Assembly (NCBI GenBank): GCA_028095005.1 | Contig: CM051461.1 | Coordinates: 46,612,812-46,676,811 of the forward strand | DNA: 64,000 bases | Direction of reading: 5' to 3' | From: Rhynchospora pubera | Taxonomy: Eukaryota; Streptophyta; Magnoliopsida; Poales; Cyperaceae | In this document: positions 53,158-64,000 of the stretch, piece by piece | Numbering within the stretch: position 1 is the first letter of the stretch | Layout: each line of letters begins with the position of its first letter | Translations under genes and position numbers: made by a program | Notes under the pieces: model-generated | The model's database searches: none | What the model was told of the DNA's origin: nothing | What the model saw: only the letters and a program-made list of their open reading frames with translations

Positions 53158-53858
53158 ACACCGGTGTACTACCTTTGTGTAAGGGATAACAAAAGACATT
53201 ATACACAATTAATTCTTCTCTCTGATTTTACCAGTAAACTAATTACTTTCGAAAGCTAATTTGTTGTCAAAATCCCTAAAAACCGTAAAGACCAGTAATA
53301 CTCTCCAACTGTTGTCAAAATCCAGGGTTTACTGTTCACATGCTCGAATACAAGTAAATTCAAAATTCGAAACAAAATTAAACAAATTCAAAACCAAATC
53401 AAACAAATTAAAACCGAATTGTAAGGAAAGGAAGTAGATCGAGTTGCCTTGTTTTTTTTCGCTGGAAAAAAAAGATGCGATGAGGCGAGGCGGAGGCGGA
53501 GGTGTAGATCGGGCTACTTTGAGAAGAGGCAGAGGCAGATTTGTTGATCCAAGCGATTAGAGAGGAGAAAGAGGTGCTTCGAGGAGGCAGAAGATTAGAG
53601 AGAAGGTGACTCGAGAGGAAGATATTCTTTTCTGGTTTGCGACTGGAGAGAGGGTCACGATAGAAAAAGGTGAGTAGACGGAAGATTAAACAGCAAATTT
53701 TGAGAATAAACGGCGAGACTGATGCCTGAGCGCTCAAATCAGAGTCGTCTGTCAAAATCTCAGAACGAATTTTAAAGCCAATCCGACAGCACAGAAATGC
53801 TGTGCATAAGGTCCATATGCACATTAGTGTACTATATCCATTCTCTATATATATATAT

Positions 53859-54183
53859 ATATATAGTGGATGGATAAAATATAAATGCATTGCTCTAGTC
53901 TGCAAGAATTCATTTTGACTCATTCAGTGCGTCAAAAATGAGTCGATGCATGTAACTAATATAAAATGTATAGTATACTTTGGTTTGGGCATGAAATAGT
54001 AAATGCATTAGTCTGCAAGGATGATTGTATGAACGGTTGAGGCATCAATGATCAATGCATATTAATGCATTCAAAAATTCGTTTTTAATCAAGTCAAGTC
54101 AAAATTGATTGATATTGTAATTAATAGCTCAATCATACAAAAAGAGGATGAGGATTGGCACATGCCTAGCTAATTGTTGTATT
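53859..54183. other. Intergenic
   Basis: No gene. CTGCAAG and ATGCATT words recur. Confidence 0.4.
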
Positions 54184-54443
54184 TAGGGGGTGAAAACGGC
54201 GACTGTTTTAATCGTGTTTTCGTTTTATTTAATGGTTAAAGATTTTTGTTGCGTTTCAAAAATCAAACGGTTAACGAGAGCTTGAAACAGTTTCGTCCAT
54301 ATGTAATTTCGTAGTATTTTGTGATTTCGATCGTTTCATTCAAAACGAAACGGTTAATGAAATTAATAATCAATTTCGTGTCTAAAACAAAATAGTTAAC
54401 GTAACATTCCATTTTCATGGTCGTTTTAGACGTTATGTCCCCA
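54184..54443. mobile_element. hAT-type MITE, 260 bp
   Basis: A perfect 8-bp duplication GTTGTATT flanks it (54176-54183, 54444-54451). The left end is TAGGGGGTGAAAACGG and the complement of the right end is TGGGGACATAACG. The interior is full of AAACGG/CCGTTT and GAAAC words, like the MITE at 22815-23141. Confidence 0.82.
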
Positions 54444-54451
54444 GTTGTATT

Positions 54452-54980
54452 GTATATTTGTATGGACGTTAGAAACATATATGGGCTTCTCTTAAATAAA
54501 ACATTTCTGTTAAATTGGGCTGCCTCAGTTGGGTTCTTACTTCTGTTGGAGATCAGACAAAAGATATTATTCTACATTCTACTGTGGTCCGATGTGATGC
54601 AACTTACCTGCCATTTTCTAATTATTAGTTTAGGAAAATTGGCTATTTATAAGTTTTTAATTAGTCCATTTGAGAGATCTTAATTTTCTGAAAAGATAGG
54701 TACATTGTTGTTTCAGTTTCAAAAGGTTTCACAAATTTACATTTTTGGCATATGTGTTTACTACGGGCAAATTAAATAATAATAGTAATAAGAGATGGAA
54801 CATATCGATTTTCTCTAGTAAAAGCTGAAATCTGGTGAGAACAGTAATAATAATTATTGTCACTTGTTAAACTAAAAATGTTGAAAAAATTACTAATTTG
54901 CTCCTCTCCATTTATAAGTTGGTCATTAATTAAGTTAAAATAATTGTTGCTCATTTTTTGAAGTTTGGAATTTTCTTTCC
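54452..54980. other. Intergenic
   Basis: No supported gene. Confidence 0.4.
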
Positions 54981-55048
54981 AACAAATTAGAAAGTATCTT
55001 GCTTAGCAGCCGCTGCTAGGTTATCTAAAAAAAACAAATTAGAAAGTA
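54981..55048 (+). mobile_element. Ultra-short retroposon: hairpin plus poly(A), 36 nt
   Basis: A perfect 16-bp duplication AACAAATTAGAAAGTA (54981-54996 and 55033-55048) encloses TCTTGCTTAGCAG-CCG-CTGCTAGGTTATCT and six A. The stem TAGCAG/CTGCTA precedes the A tail. Confidence 0.78.
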
Positions 55049-56918
55049 ATAGAAAGTAACAATGTCAATGAGATGGTATTATTTCTTGTTCAAGTAGTCT
55101 ATACGCCACACAGAACATAATCGGAATTCAAAAGCAAAAACACTGAGAAAGGGAAGCATGCCTTTCTTATTTCTTTGCTTTTTCTTTTTTGAGTTTCATC
55201 GTGTCACTTCGTTCTGTCAAGTCTAGCCCTACTGTAGTTTTGTAGGGGTTCTTCTGAAAAGCATTTACCGCTCGTCTGACTTATTAAATATTTTGAGTTA
55301 CTTTTTTATTAATAGAAAAATTTTAAATGCAACTTATTAAATATTTTGAGTTACTTTTGATTAATAGGGAAATTTAAAATCCAACGGGCTAAAAAGTATA
55401 TATCGATTGTTTTCCCAACCATTTAAGAACTCTCCAATGGTTCTATATATTCTGTTTTAAATAGTTAAAAGTTGAGATTTAATCCAATCTTTAAAAAAAA
55501 AAAACGGTTCGATATAATTTTTTTTGTAACCTAAAGCACGCAGGCATGAAGGAAATTTTTTAGACCTCAAAAAAAAAAAAAGAAAAGAAAATTCTATTTG
55601 TGACTTTTTTTTCTCTTAATTCATTGAACATGATAGTTATTGTCATAATATATATTAACGTAGTTCCGCCTCATCCATCAAAAAGTTTTAACTATATATT
55701 AAAATCCATGAAGCATTTGACACAAGATAGCACAAATAACTGTCTGTCAATTTATAGGGTAAGATACGATAAATTATTTTTATATGCATATCGATCCATT
55801 AAATTTTTTTTTTCTGTATATCACTTTACCATTTCTTATTTTTACATGTTAATTAAGAATCTTTGATTAGGATTGGATTACAATAAAAAAATAGATAATA
55901 ATCACAAAATTCAATAAAAAATTATATAATATGGATACATAAATAACATCAAATAAATATATTAAATAATATGTTAGATATAACAAAATTATATAATTAT
56001 TTATTTTATTCTAACATTTATCCAGTATGTTAACGAAAAATTTTCATTATTCATATTCATATCCAATAACTTATTAAAAATGAAAATTTCTCTATACCAA
56101 TCGGAATACCGTGTGAATTGGATAAACAATCAAAAAAGGGTTTCACTGACCGGCCTACTTAAAATTGCACAGGCTGAAACAAGATAACTATCTCCTATTC
56201 TATGTAAAAAAATATATAAATCTGCTTCAGCTTATAACATTGTTAATTTGTTATTTGTACTGGAGTACTGTTGAGTGTTGACATTGATTGAGGGATCAAA
56301 CAGTGGCTCAGGGGCCCTTCCCTCTATCACTGGTCGGATGCATGATCTTGCAAATCGTACGATCAGTATGAAATGAAGCCCAAAATAGCAAAGCTTTCAC
56401 TATTAAAACTCAGCCAGTCAATGGGAATATCCATTTATGGAAGGATTACATGACAGCATCAGTGCCAAAAAAGAGGAAAAAGATGGAACCCAATTCTCAT
56501 ATGTATTCATATGTGAAATTCAACAAAAGCTAAGACAAACTTGTGTAGTGGACGGTATCTTGGATAACTTTCGATGGAAAGTTGAAATGGCGACAAACAA
56601 ACAAAAAAAAATTTGGAAAGTTGAAATAGCGACAATAGTGTTAAGATAAATAAATGAAACGATACTATTTTAAGTTTTTAACTGTTAATTTTGCCTTTGA
56701 CTGTCTACCCTAATTTATGAATTATTCTGCCTCCATCCAAACATATTAATAACTTTATTGGACTTGAGACAAAATCTGCTGGTTCCCGTGACTGCTCTTT
56801 CAAGTATAAAACATCTCATTCCATTTTTTAACTCATGAAAAACGACGCTTAGCAACATGGTTTCTAACGCTTATATTAATTATGAAGCATTGACAAAATC
56901 TCTATCTCTATCTCTATT
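55049..56918. other. Intergenic
   Basis: About 1.9 kb without a supported gene. The repeat CTTATTAAATATTTTGAGTTACTTTT occurs twice near 55279-55355. AT-rich. Confidence 0.5.
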
Positions 56919-57178
56919 CAATGGCGAAGCCAGAAAATTTCGATATGAGATTCAATGTTAATATTAAAAATTAAAATTAATTTAATAATCTTATTACAAT
57001 CATAAAAATTCAATTATGGAGTCATAATACAATAATTTTTTACATATTTACGGGGTTCAAAATTAATATTTTCGAACAATTTACTTAAATAACATATAAA
57101 ATTGTATACTTTTGGGTTAAATCAATAAACAAATGAGGGTAAATTGCACCCTATTTGTATTACTTGGCTCTGTCACTG
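56919..57178. mobile_element. Decayed hAT-type MITE, 260 bp
   Basis: Left CAATGGCGAAGCCAGAAAAT resembles the left end of the MITE at 23950 (CAGTGGAGCCAGAAAT). The right end is TTGGCTCTGTCACTG. The flanking 8 bp matches at only 5 of 8 (TCTCTATT, CCTTTATC), so it looks old. Confidence 0.6.
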
Positions 57179-57800
57179 CCTTTATCTATACTCTTTATAA
57201 ACGTACGGATCCAAAAGATGTTACACGCTAGATCTAACATGTAAATACATGGTTCTGATGTTCGATCGATTTGATCTGTAGTTGGATATATGTCAATCGT
57301 CAGAAGAAACAACAAAATATATTACTTTTCCATCTAATAAAAAAAATAAATTGAGCAACCTATCTAACTGCTGTATCGTTGATAGATTGAACAATATATT
57401 TTTATTGCCTAATATTATTTTGTTTTTTTACCTGCCAACATATGAGGGCAACTTTTCCTACTATAATAAAAGAAACATGCAACAGAATTGAATTCCAGAA
57501 TTGATAGGGAACAGAAAAGGAATCTAATTTTCTTTGAGCACAAAGTTGATAGGATCAAACGTTATTACTTTCCAAAATATTAAAGTACATTTTTGTCAGT
57601 CAAATTTGAGATGAAGTCTACTAACTTATATTTAAATTAAATGTTCATAAAAGACTCACGGTCAGATTTCCACGATTTTTTATGTAATGTACATTAGTTT
57701 TTCTTACTAGACTAAGCTGATTCTTGTATATATATAATATATTAAAACGTTATATTAAACAAAGTTGATCGGACGACCAATGTTATTGCTTTTCCTGCAT
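57179..57800. other. Intergenic
   Basis: No gene. CAAAGTTGATnGGA words at 57540 and 57760 suggest an old direct repeat. Confidence 0.4.
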
Positions 57801-57857
57801 ATTAAGAAAAGACAACCCATTCCAAAAAAAAATTTATAAAGATTAAGAAAAGACAAC
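57801..57857 (+). mobile_element. Candidate ultra-short retroposon, 25 nt
   Basis: The 16-bp duplication ATTAAGAAAAGACAAC (57801-57816 and 57842-57857) encloses CCATTCC, 9 A and TTTATAAAG. The A run is not terminal, so this is weaker than the others. Confidence 0.5.
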
Positions 57858-58498
57858 TCAAAATATTTGTTTGTTAGGTTGATAAGGATCATTCCAATAT
57901 TTCTTATTCTCATCGTCTCCTAAAAAATGAGTTACTATTTTTAGAACGTGATTAATTAAGTTCTTACTATCTTTCTATTTTTGTGCTCATTTTTTTATCC
58001 TTTGGATTTTCTAGTTTTTTGCTCATCCTCTCATCCCTTGGATTGTCTATTTTTTGTCCTGCATAATATAAACAATTGTAAATCGTGTTAACTACAACAA
58101 TTATGTATATAAACTAGAACAATTATGGATATTAGGTAGAACAATTAGGTGTATGAACTAGAATAATTATGTATATGTTCTAGTTGGGGGTGGGTACTTA
58201 CTGAAAAATATATTACAAAACTGCCAATTATTTTTTATTCATATACCTAATTGTTCTACTTAATGTACATAATTGTTATAATTTGTAAATCTAATTGTGC
58301 TAACTAGTAAACTCAATAGTTCTAGTTGGGGGAGAGTGTCAGCAACAGAGGGATGGGATGGGACAAGAACGATGCAGACGTTGGATGGGGTGGGTGCAGA
58401 GAAAAAGGAAGGAAAACCAACATAGTGAAGGGATGAGAAAAAAATACAAAGAAATATGGAATGAGGATGAGAGAAAATACAAAGAATGAGGGGATGAG
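57858..58498. other. Intergenic with repeated ACTAGAACAATTATG words
   Basis: AACTAGAACAATTATGTATA-type words recur at 58100-58180 and in inverted form at 58240-58330, giving a loose foldback. No gene. Confidence 0.45.
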
Positions 58499-61400
58499 CA
58501 GGGACGAAGCTATTATTAGGCAAGCCCAGGCATTTGAATGGGCTTATTTTCCGAAAAATGAGGACTAATTATGCCCATTTAATAATGTGCATGGGCTTGA
58601 AATTTTATGGTGCCTGTGCTAGTCCTATTGGCCTGTCACTAAATTAATATTTTTGCCTGGTCCCTCTCCGTGAGTTCTTCTCTTCGTGAGGTTTTTTTTC
58701 CGTGCTCTTTTGTAACCCCTAAAGAGGCTCTCAAAATATCCCTGCACCGCTGGCACGAAGGTCTGCTGCACGCAGCAGTACGCCTGAGTCTCTGACTCTC
58801 TTCTGCTACACGCAGTAGTAGCACACCTCTTTAGCCCTTCCCCTTACAGAGCCAAGGTAAATTACCATAAAAATTTCCTTTTATTCATACAAATTTGAAC
58901 TAATTCAAACTTCAAAGGAAAATAATTTGCAATTTTTATTGGTCAAGGACAGATTTAGAAGATCAATTTCATTGGTCTATTGATGTATTAGTAAATAAAC
59001 AATTTGTGCTCTTATTCTAGGTTATAATTTTCCATCCGTACCAGTAGTCAGTACATTAGCCAATTACCTTGACTTTCCATTAAACTTGTGCTCTTATTAA
59101 TTTCATAAATGCATAATTTGTTTTATGTTGATTACTAATTGTATGCTAATTCTCCATAATTGTAAATATATTTGTTATTTCTTGTATATGATCCAAACTC
59201 CAAAAACCACACGACACGACTAGTGATTGAAATTGTCAAATTGATCACTAATTTGTGTGCCTATAAATATGAATTTCAATTTAAGAGACCTCTTGTCATT
59301 TAATTTGTAGTTATGGAGAGGTTTTTCAAGAAAGCAGCCACACCATTAGATGATACTCGAGGACAAGAAACAAACCGTAAGCGAACACGTTTGGATTCGA
59401 ACTCAAATTTTGAGGTCCCTTCTAATCTGAGCCTTCGACCGCCAATTAGCAATTATGATCCTAATGATCATGATTTTGTAAGGAGACAATATCTACTAGC
59501 TGGCTTGAGACAACCCATGTTGCAAGATTTTCCTCAAACACTCTTCGGCGATAAACAAAGGAGATTCAACAAGGCATGGTACAATCAATATCCTTATTGG
59601 TTAGAGTATAGCATACAAAAAGATGCTGCATATTGTTTATGTTGCTATCTATTTAAGGCTGAAAATCGGAGGGGGGCGGTGGAGATGCTTTTACAAGTGT
59701 TGGGTTTAAAAATTAGAAGAGTAAGAAAAGTCTTGATGAACATATCGGTGGATTGAATAGTGCTCATAATATTGCTATAAGAAAATGCCAAAACCTCATA
59801 AAGCAAGAACAAAGCATCCAAACTGTTTTAGAAGGAGAAAGTAAGCGTTCTCAAAATGCATATCGATTGAGATTGACTGCTACGGTTGATTGCATTCGGT
59901 TCATCTTGAGGCAAGGTTTAGCTTTTCGTGGAAATGATGAATCAGAGGGTTTGAGTAACCGAGGCAATTTTGTGAAGTTGCTTAGGTTCTTGGCTGACCA
60001 TAATGTAATGATTGAAGGTGTGGTTTTGCAAAATGCTCCTAGCAACATTAAATTAGTATTACCTGAAATCCAAAAGGATATTATTGCTGCTACTTCTGTT
60101 GAGACTACCAATAAAATTATGGAAGAACATGGAGATGAGTTATTCTCTGTGTTGGTCGATGAGTCCTGTGATGTTTCTGCCAAGGAGCAAATGGCCGTTA
60201 TCTTGAGGTTTGTTAACAAGCAAGGAAGCATTGTTGAGAGGTTTCTAGCTGTTGTGCATGTCAAGGAGACAACATCATTGTCACTTAAAGCATCACTTGA
60301 GGAGCTCTTTTGCAAGCACAAGTTGAGTTTTTCTCGTCTTCGTGCGCAAGGCTATGATGGGGCTAGTAATATGCGAGGTGAGTTTAATGGGTTTGAAGGC
60401 ATTAATTTTGAAAGAGAATAGATCTGCATATTATGTCCATTGCTTTGCACATCAACTTTAATTAGTTCTAGTGGCAGTTGCAGAAAGCATAAGTGCATGG
60501 CTACTCATTTCAATACCATTTTAACTGCTCAAAATACTGTTGCGGCTTCTTGTCAAAGATGTGACAAGTTACGTGATGAGCGTGCTGCTGAGATAAAAAA
60601 AAGACTCTTGTAGAGGGTGATATTTTAAGTGGGACGGGTTTGCATCAAGAGGTTAGTCTTGCACGAGCGGGTAACACAAGGTGGAGTCCATATCTAACTT
60701 AACTATTCTCTTTGGGACTGTTATGGTTGTACTTGATGACATTATGGAGAATGCGAAGGATGCTGGCCATAGAGGTAGTGCTTCAGACTTGTTAGATTCT
60801 CTTTTTTCTTTTGAATTTGTTTTTAGTTGTTTGTTTATGAAGAATGTATCGGCCATAACAAATGAATTATCACAAGCATTGAAAAAGAAAACAAGAGATC
60901 ATAAATGCCATTGATTTGGTTGTGGTAGCTAAAAATCGTTTGCAAGACATGTGGGATAACGGTTGGGACTCATTGTTGGGTGAAGTTCACTCTTTTTTGT
61001 GTGAAGCACAATATTGATGTGTTAAATATGGAGGCTGAAAAAGTTCTTAAACGGTCAGAACGTGCAGCTAGAGGAATGACAAATGGACATTATTACCACA
61101 TTGACTTATTTAATTCGGTGATTGACTTGATACTTCAAGAGCTCAATGATCGGTTCATAGAAATAAACACCGAGTTACTTCGATGTATGTCATGTCTACA
61201 TCCTCGTAGTAACTTTTGTGCATTTGATAAGGTAAAATTAATTGAGTTGGATCATTACTATCCAAGTGACTTCTCAAACAGTGAGCTTTGTATTTTGGAG
61301 TCACAACTAGATTGTTACATACATGATTTGAGAGCCGATCAAGAGTTTTCTCAATAGAATGAGATGGGTGTTCTTACTCAAAAATTGGTTGCAAAGAGAA

Positions 61401-61862
61401 AAGATATTGTTTATCCTTTGGTGTATAAATTGATTAAGTTGGCTTTAATTTTGCCAATTGCAACAACAACTGTTGAAAGGATATTTTCTGCTATGAATAT
61501 TATTAAGACCCGTTTAAGAAATCGAATGGGGGATGAATTTTTGAATGATAATTTTGTTACTTTTATAGAAAAGGATAAGTTTCGAGAGGTTCCCAATAAA
61601 GTTATTATGTAACGGTTCCAAAGGCCACGTAAAGGATTGTTGATTGCATTAGAAAACTAAATTACATCTTGCTTTTTTTTTATACTTTTTGATGGTAGAT
61701 ATAGCTATATTTATGGAAAAATTATGGATTCTGTAATGGTACAGTTATATATATATGAATTGACTTTTTTTTATTAAAGTTATTATTTTTTTATATTTTT
61801 TCTTTTAATGTTGAATTAATTATATTGTTAGTGTGCCTTAAAATTTGGCTGGCTCTGTCCCT
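58499..61862 (+). mobile_element. hAT transposon with decayed transposase, 3.36 kb
   Basis: It begins CAGGGACGAAGC and ends in GGCTCTGTCCCT. GGGATGAG (58491-58498) and GAGATGAG (61863-61870) form an 8-bp duplication with one mismatch. It carries a ZMYM1-like transposase gene with several breaks. A 5' leader intron (58857-59310, donor AAG|GTAAAT, acceptor TTTGTAG) precedes the ATG. The single-mismatch duplication fits moderate age. Confidence 0.88.
59313..61612 (+). pseudogene. ZMYM1-like hAT transposase, broken
   Basis: The intact N-terminal piece (59313 to about 59660) has the TTF-type zinc-finger region (WYNQYPYWLEYS, then YCLCCYLF). A one-base shift in a G run near 59669-59675 and a TAG at a Trp-like position follow. 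The frame resumes from about 59753 (LNSAHN…) to 60421, covering the DUF4371/RNase H-like part with LVDESCD and GYDGASNM. It breaks again, and pieces at 60681-60914 and 60980-61357 continue the domain. The last piece (61364-61612) is the hAT C-terminal dimerisation domain (TTTVERIFSAMNIIKTRLRN). At least four breaks make it inactive. Known of the family: cut-and-paste transposases. Confidence 0.9.
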
Positions 61863-62021
61863 GAGATGAGTGCTAGATTAGTTGGGATAAGAGGATGAGA
61901 GAATTTTGAGAATGGTGGAAAGCAATTCTCTTCGTCTAGTGCTTTATTAAATATAATTTGCATCTAATTTCTAAAAAAAAACAAAAATCCAATGAATTCA
62001 CTTAGTTGCCATAGATGCAAT

Positions 62022-62220
62022 CATAGGCGGATCTAGTCATGGTGAATTGAGATAAAGTACCCCTTTTTTTTGTTTAAAATACATATTTTAAAGGTTTATA
62101 TGTATGTTTTATAAAGAGAATTAATATTTGATCTCATAAAAATATGAAAGTCATTTTCATTGTCTTTGTACTTAATGTAATGTGTGAACCTCGTTAAAAA
62201 ATTTCCTGGCTCCACCCAAG
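62022..62220. mobile_element. Possible hAT-type MITE, about 199 bp
   Basis: Left CATAGGCGGATCTAG and right CCTGGCTCCACCCAAG recall the ends of the MITE at 23950-24237 in opposite order. No flanking duplication is visible. Confidence 0.4.
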
Positions 62221-62241
62221 AATACAAATAGCATAGTTATA

Positions 62242-62755
<514 letters not shown>

Positions 62756-62792
<37 letters not shown>
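62756..62792. repeat. (TA)n right flank
   Basis: A TA run directly following the palindromic element. Confidence 0.95.
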
Positions 62793-62794
<2 letters not shown>

Positions 62795-63140
62795 CGACAT
62801 CTTTAGGCTTGCTCAACCCAAATCAAAATGACTAAGATCACATAATTATTTACTATTGAAATTACAGCGGCAGATGGAAATTGTTTCTCCTTTTGTTCAA
62901 ACTCCAAACAAGAAATTGTTATTTCAATTATAAATTACTCTTATGTATATATATCTACATATAAAAGATAAAACCTAGAAAGCGGAAACCTCCCAAAATT
63001 CAGAAAATAAAAACGAAGTAGTTAATTGTCAAGCAGTTCCGATTCAACTCCGAGCCACTTCCAAAGTTCCAAATGAACTATATTTATATTAAAAGATGCG
63101 ATTACCGAAAATAATAATAATAATGCGATGCAAGTGAATA
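62793..63140. other. Intergenic
   Basis: No supported gene. Confidence 0.4.
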
Positions 63141-63353
63141 CATAGTACCGAAATGAGATCTGCTGCCGCGCGACACAGCGTGTCGCTCGGTATGATGGCC
63201 GTCTGATTAAGATCCAATGGACAAAGGAGCTCCGTACATGTAATCTAGATTGATAGGCCCGTAAAAAATGAACCATCCGATCAAGATCAGACGGCTCATA
63301 GTGCGCTACACGCTGTGTCGCGCAACAGCAGAGTCGGATTGCATAGTACCGAA
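63141..63353. mobile_element. Mutator-type MITE with direct duplication
   Basis: A direct repeat CATAGTACCGAA (63141-63152, 63342-63353; at least 10 bp of it the likely target duplication) flanks about 189 bp. The inverted ends share CTGCTGCCGCGCGACACAGC on the left with the complement of the right, CTGCTGTTGCGCGACACAGC. The inside holds GCCGTCTGATnAAGATC mirrored by GATCAGACGGC. A fragment of a relative is at 12851-12890. Confidence 0.82.
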
Positions 63354-64000
63354 CCTCTCGTTTGTTCAGAAGAAGGTACATACTGATCGTCTCTCTTTTC
63401 AGTGTTTTCACATCGGTCGACAAGTCATGCTGCTTCCTCTCAGGCTCTCACCATCACTGCCACGTTTTTACTCTGTCGCATTTCCCATTTATTCCACTCT
63501 ACAAAAACACGGTTACAAGAGTAAATTACAGTAAAAAATATTGGTGTGTTAATAACAGTGAAAATGAGAAGATGAATGATATTGGTTAATAACAGTAAAA
63601 AATATTGGTGTGTTAACAACAGTGATAAATTAAAATATTTTCATATATATACCGTGTTATCATGTAACAATAACGAAAATTAAATGCATCGATCATTCAA
63701 ATAAGAACAAGAAAACTTAATTACAACGCATCAACTGTACCCTATTTACAGATCGAGAGACTTTAACTTCACGCAATAATGCTCTGTTTTATTTCGTTAA
63801 ACAACGTATAAGACAGGAAAGTAATTGCATTTAAGAATGAAATAAGAAATTACTTCCATTCTTACTCTATTTTGTCAAACAAAGTATATATAAGAGAGAG
63901 AGGCAGTTGCAACATGAGATGAAAGGCTTCACATTTCCAGCGTTTAAAGCTTAAACCATCTTAAACATGAAAACCTTTTCTAATTTAAATATTCAGTTTA
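63354..64000. other. Intergenic to window end
   Basis: A direct repeat AACAGTnAAAAATATTGGTGTGTTAA (about 63526-63620) is visible. No supported gene. Confidence 0.45.

Larger units (their letters stand above)
50876..53846. mobile_element. TA-flanked inverted-repeat element B, 3.0 kb
   Basis: The terminal inverted repeats are about 92 bp (50876-50967 and 53755-53846), with only a handful of mismatches. Both start AGAGAATGGATA and share GTACACTAATGTGCATATG and GCTGTCGGATTGGCTTTAAA. (TA)n lies outside each end. The inner left part is CT-rich and leader-like, with an exon/intron-like border (CTTCAATCG|GTATGG near 51434). The right inner part is a GC-rich mirror-like region. A LINE fragment and a tiny retroposon are nested within. 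No transposase. Confidence 0.85.

Noticed and set aside
53408..53923. 171-aa open frame on the minus strand
   Set aside because: It covers the terminal inverted repeat and GC-rich inner end of element B and includes TA-repeat translation; no domain.
58639..58824. 61-aa minus-strand frame in the hAT 5' part
   Set aside because: It overlaps the predicted leader exon of the transposase gene on the other strand and has no features of a gene.

Overview
This window is plant nuclear DNA, most likely from a eudicot. It is AT-rich. Its genes have many introns with GT...AG borders, and they belong to plant families: a plant O-fucosyltransferase, a galacturonosyltransferase (GAUT), an early-nodulin-like phytocyanin, a type I MADS-box factor and an S40 senescence-regulator protein. 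I could not name the species.

Layout. 1-1000: edge of a transposon beside a (TA)n tract and a MITE. 1171-2169: a small two-exon gene (+) that I do not recognise. 2280-2700: subterminal-type repeats with TGACGTCA palindromes. 4190-9115: ten-exon O-fucosyltransferase (-), 640 aa. 9567-11226: non-autonomous hAT element with an 8-bp target duplication. 13989-20064: a MITE split by an apparently intact L1-type LINE (14118-20015; ORF1 and ORF2 intact, 16-bp target duplication). 20269-21203: two MITEs. 21532-22155: M-gamma-like MADS gene (+). 22815-24237: two hAT-type MITEs. 25706-26074: S40-like gene (+). 28316-32930: intact Copia retrotransposon (-) with LTRs that read as identical. 33900-35500: second copy of the TGACGTCA-linked repeat, a tandem repeat and a chimeric gene-fragment locus. 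36554-39562: six-exon GAUT (-), 518 aa. 40000-41825: cluster of very short retroposon insertions and a Mutator-type MITE. 44152-45180: ENODL phytocyanin (-). 47705-53846: two 3-kb terminal-inverted-repeat elements side by side, each bounded by (TA)n. 54184-57857: MITEs and more tiny retroposons. 58499-61862: a hAT element with a decayed ZMYM1-like transposase. 62243-62792: a palindromic element inside (TA)n. 63141-63353: a Mutator-type MITE.

The host genes are not an operon or pathway cluster. Two act in glycan synthesis in the secretory pathway (O-fucosyltransferase, GAUT) and one is a predicted GPI-anchored wall protein, but they are tens of kb apart with transposons between them, so I infer no joint function.

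The most unusual content is in the mobile DNA. (1) Up to four elements of different sequence all sit exactly at (TA)n microsatellites. (2) At least six insertions of about 22-50 nt consist of little more than a poly(A) tract, most with a short hairpin or short leader, and are flanked by 14-17 bp direct duplications. They look like extreme 5'-truncated products of LINE machinery. (3) One locus joins the N-terminus of a small zinc-finger-type protein to part of a histone H2A exon. (4) The LINE and the Copia element both look recently active. All calls come from reading the sequence; no database search was run.
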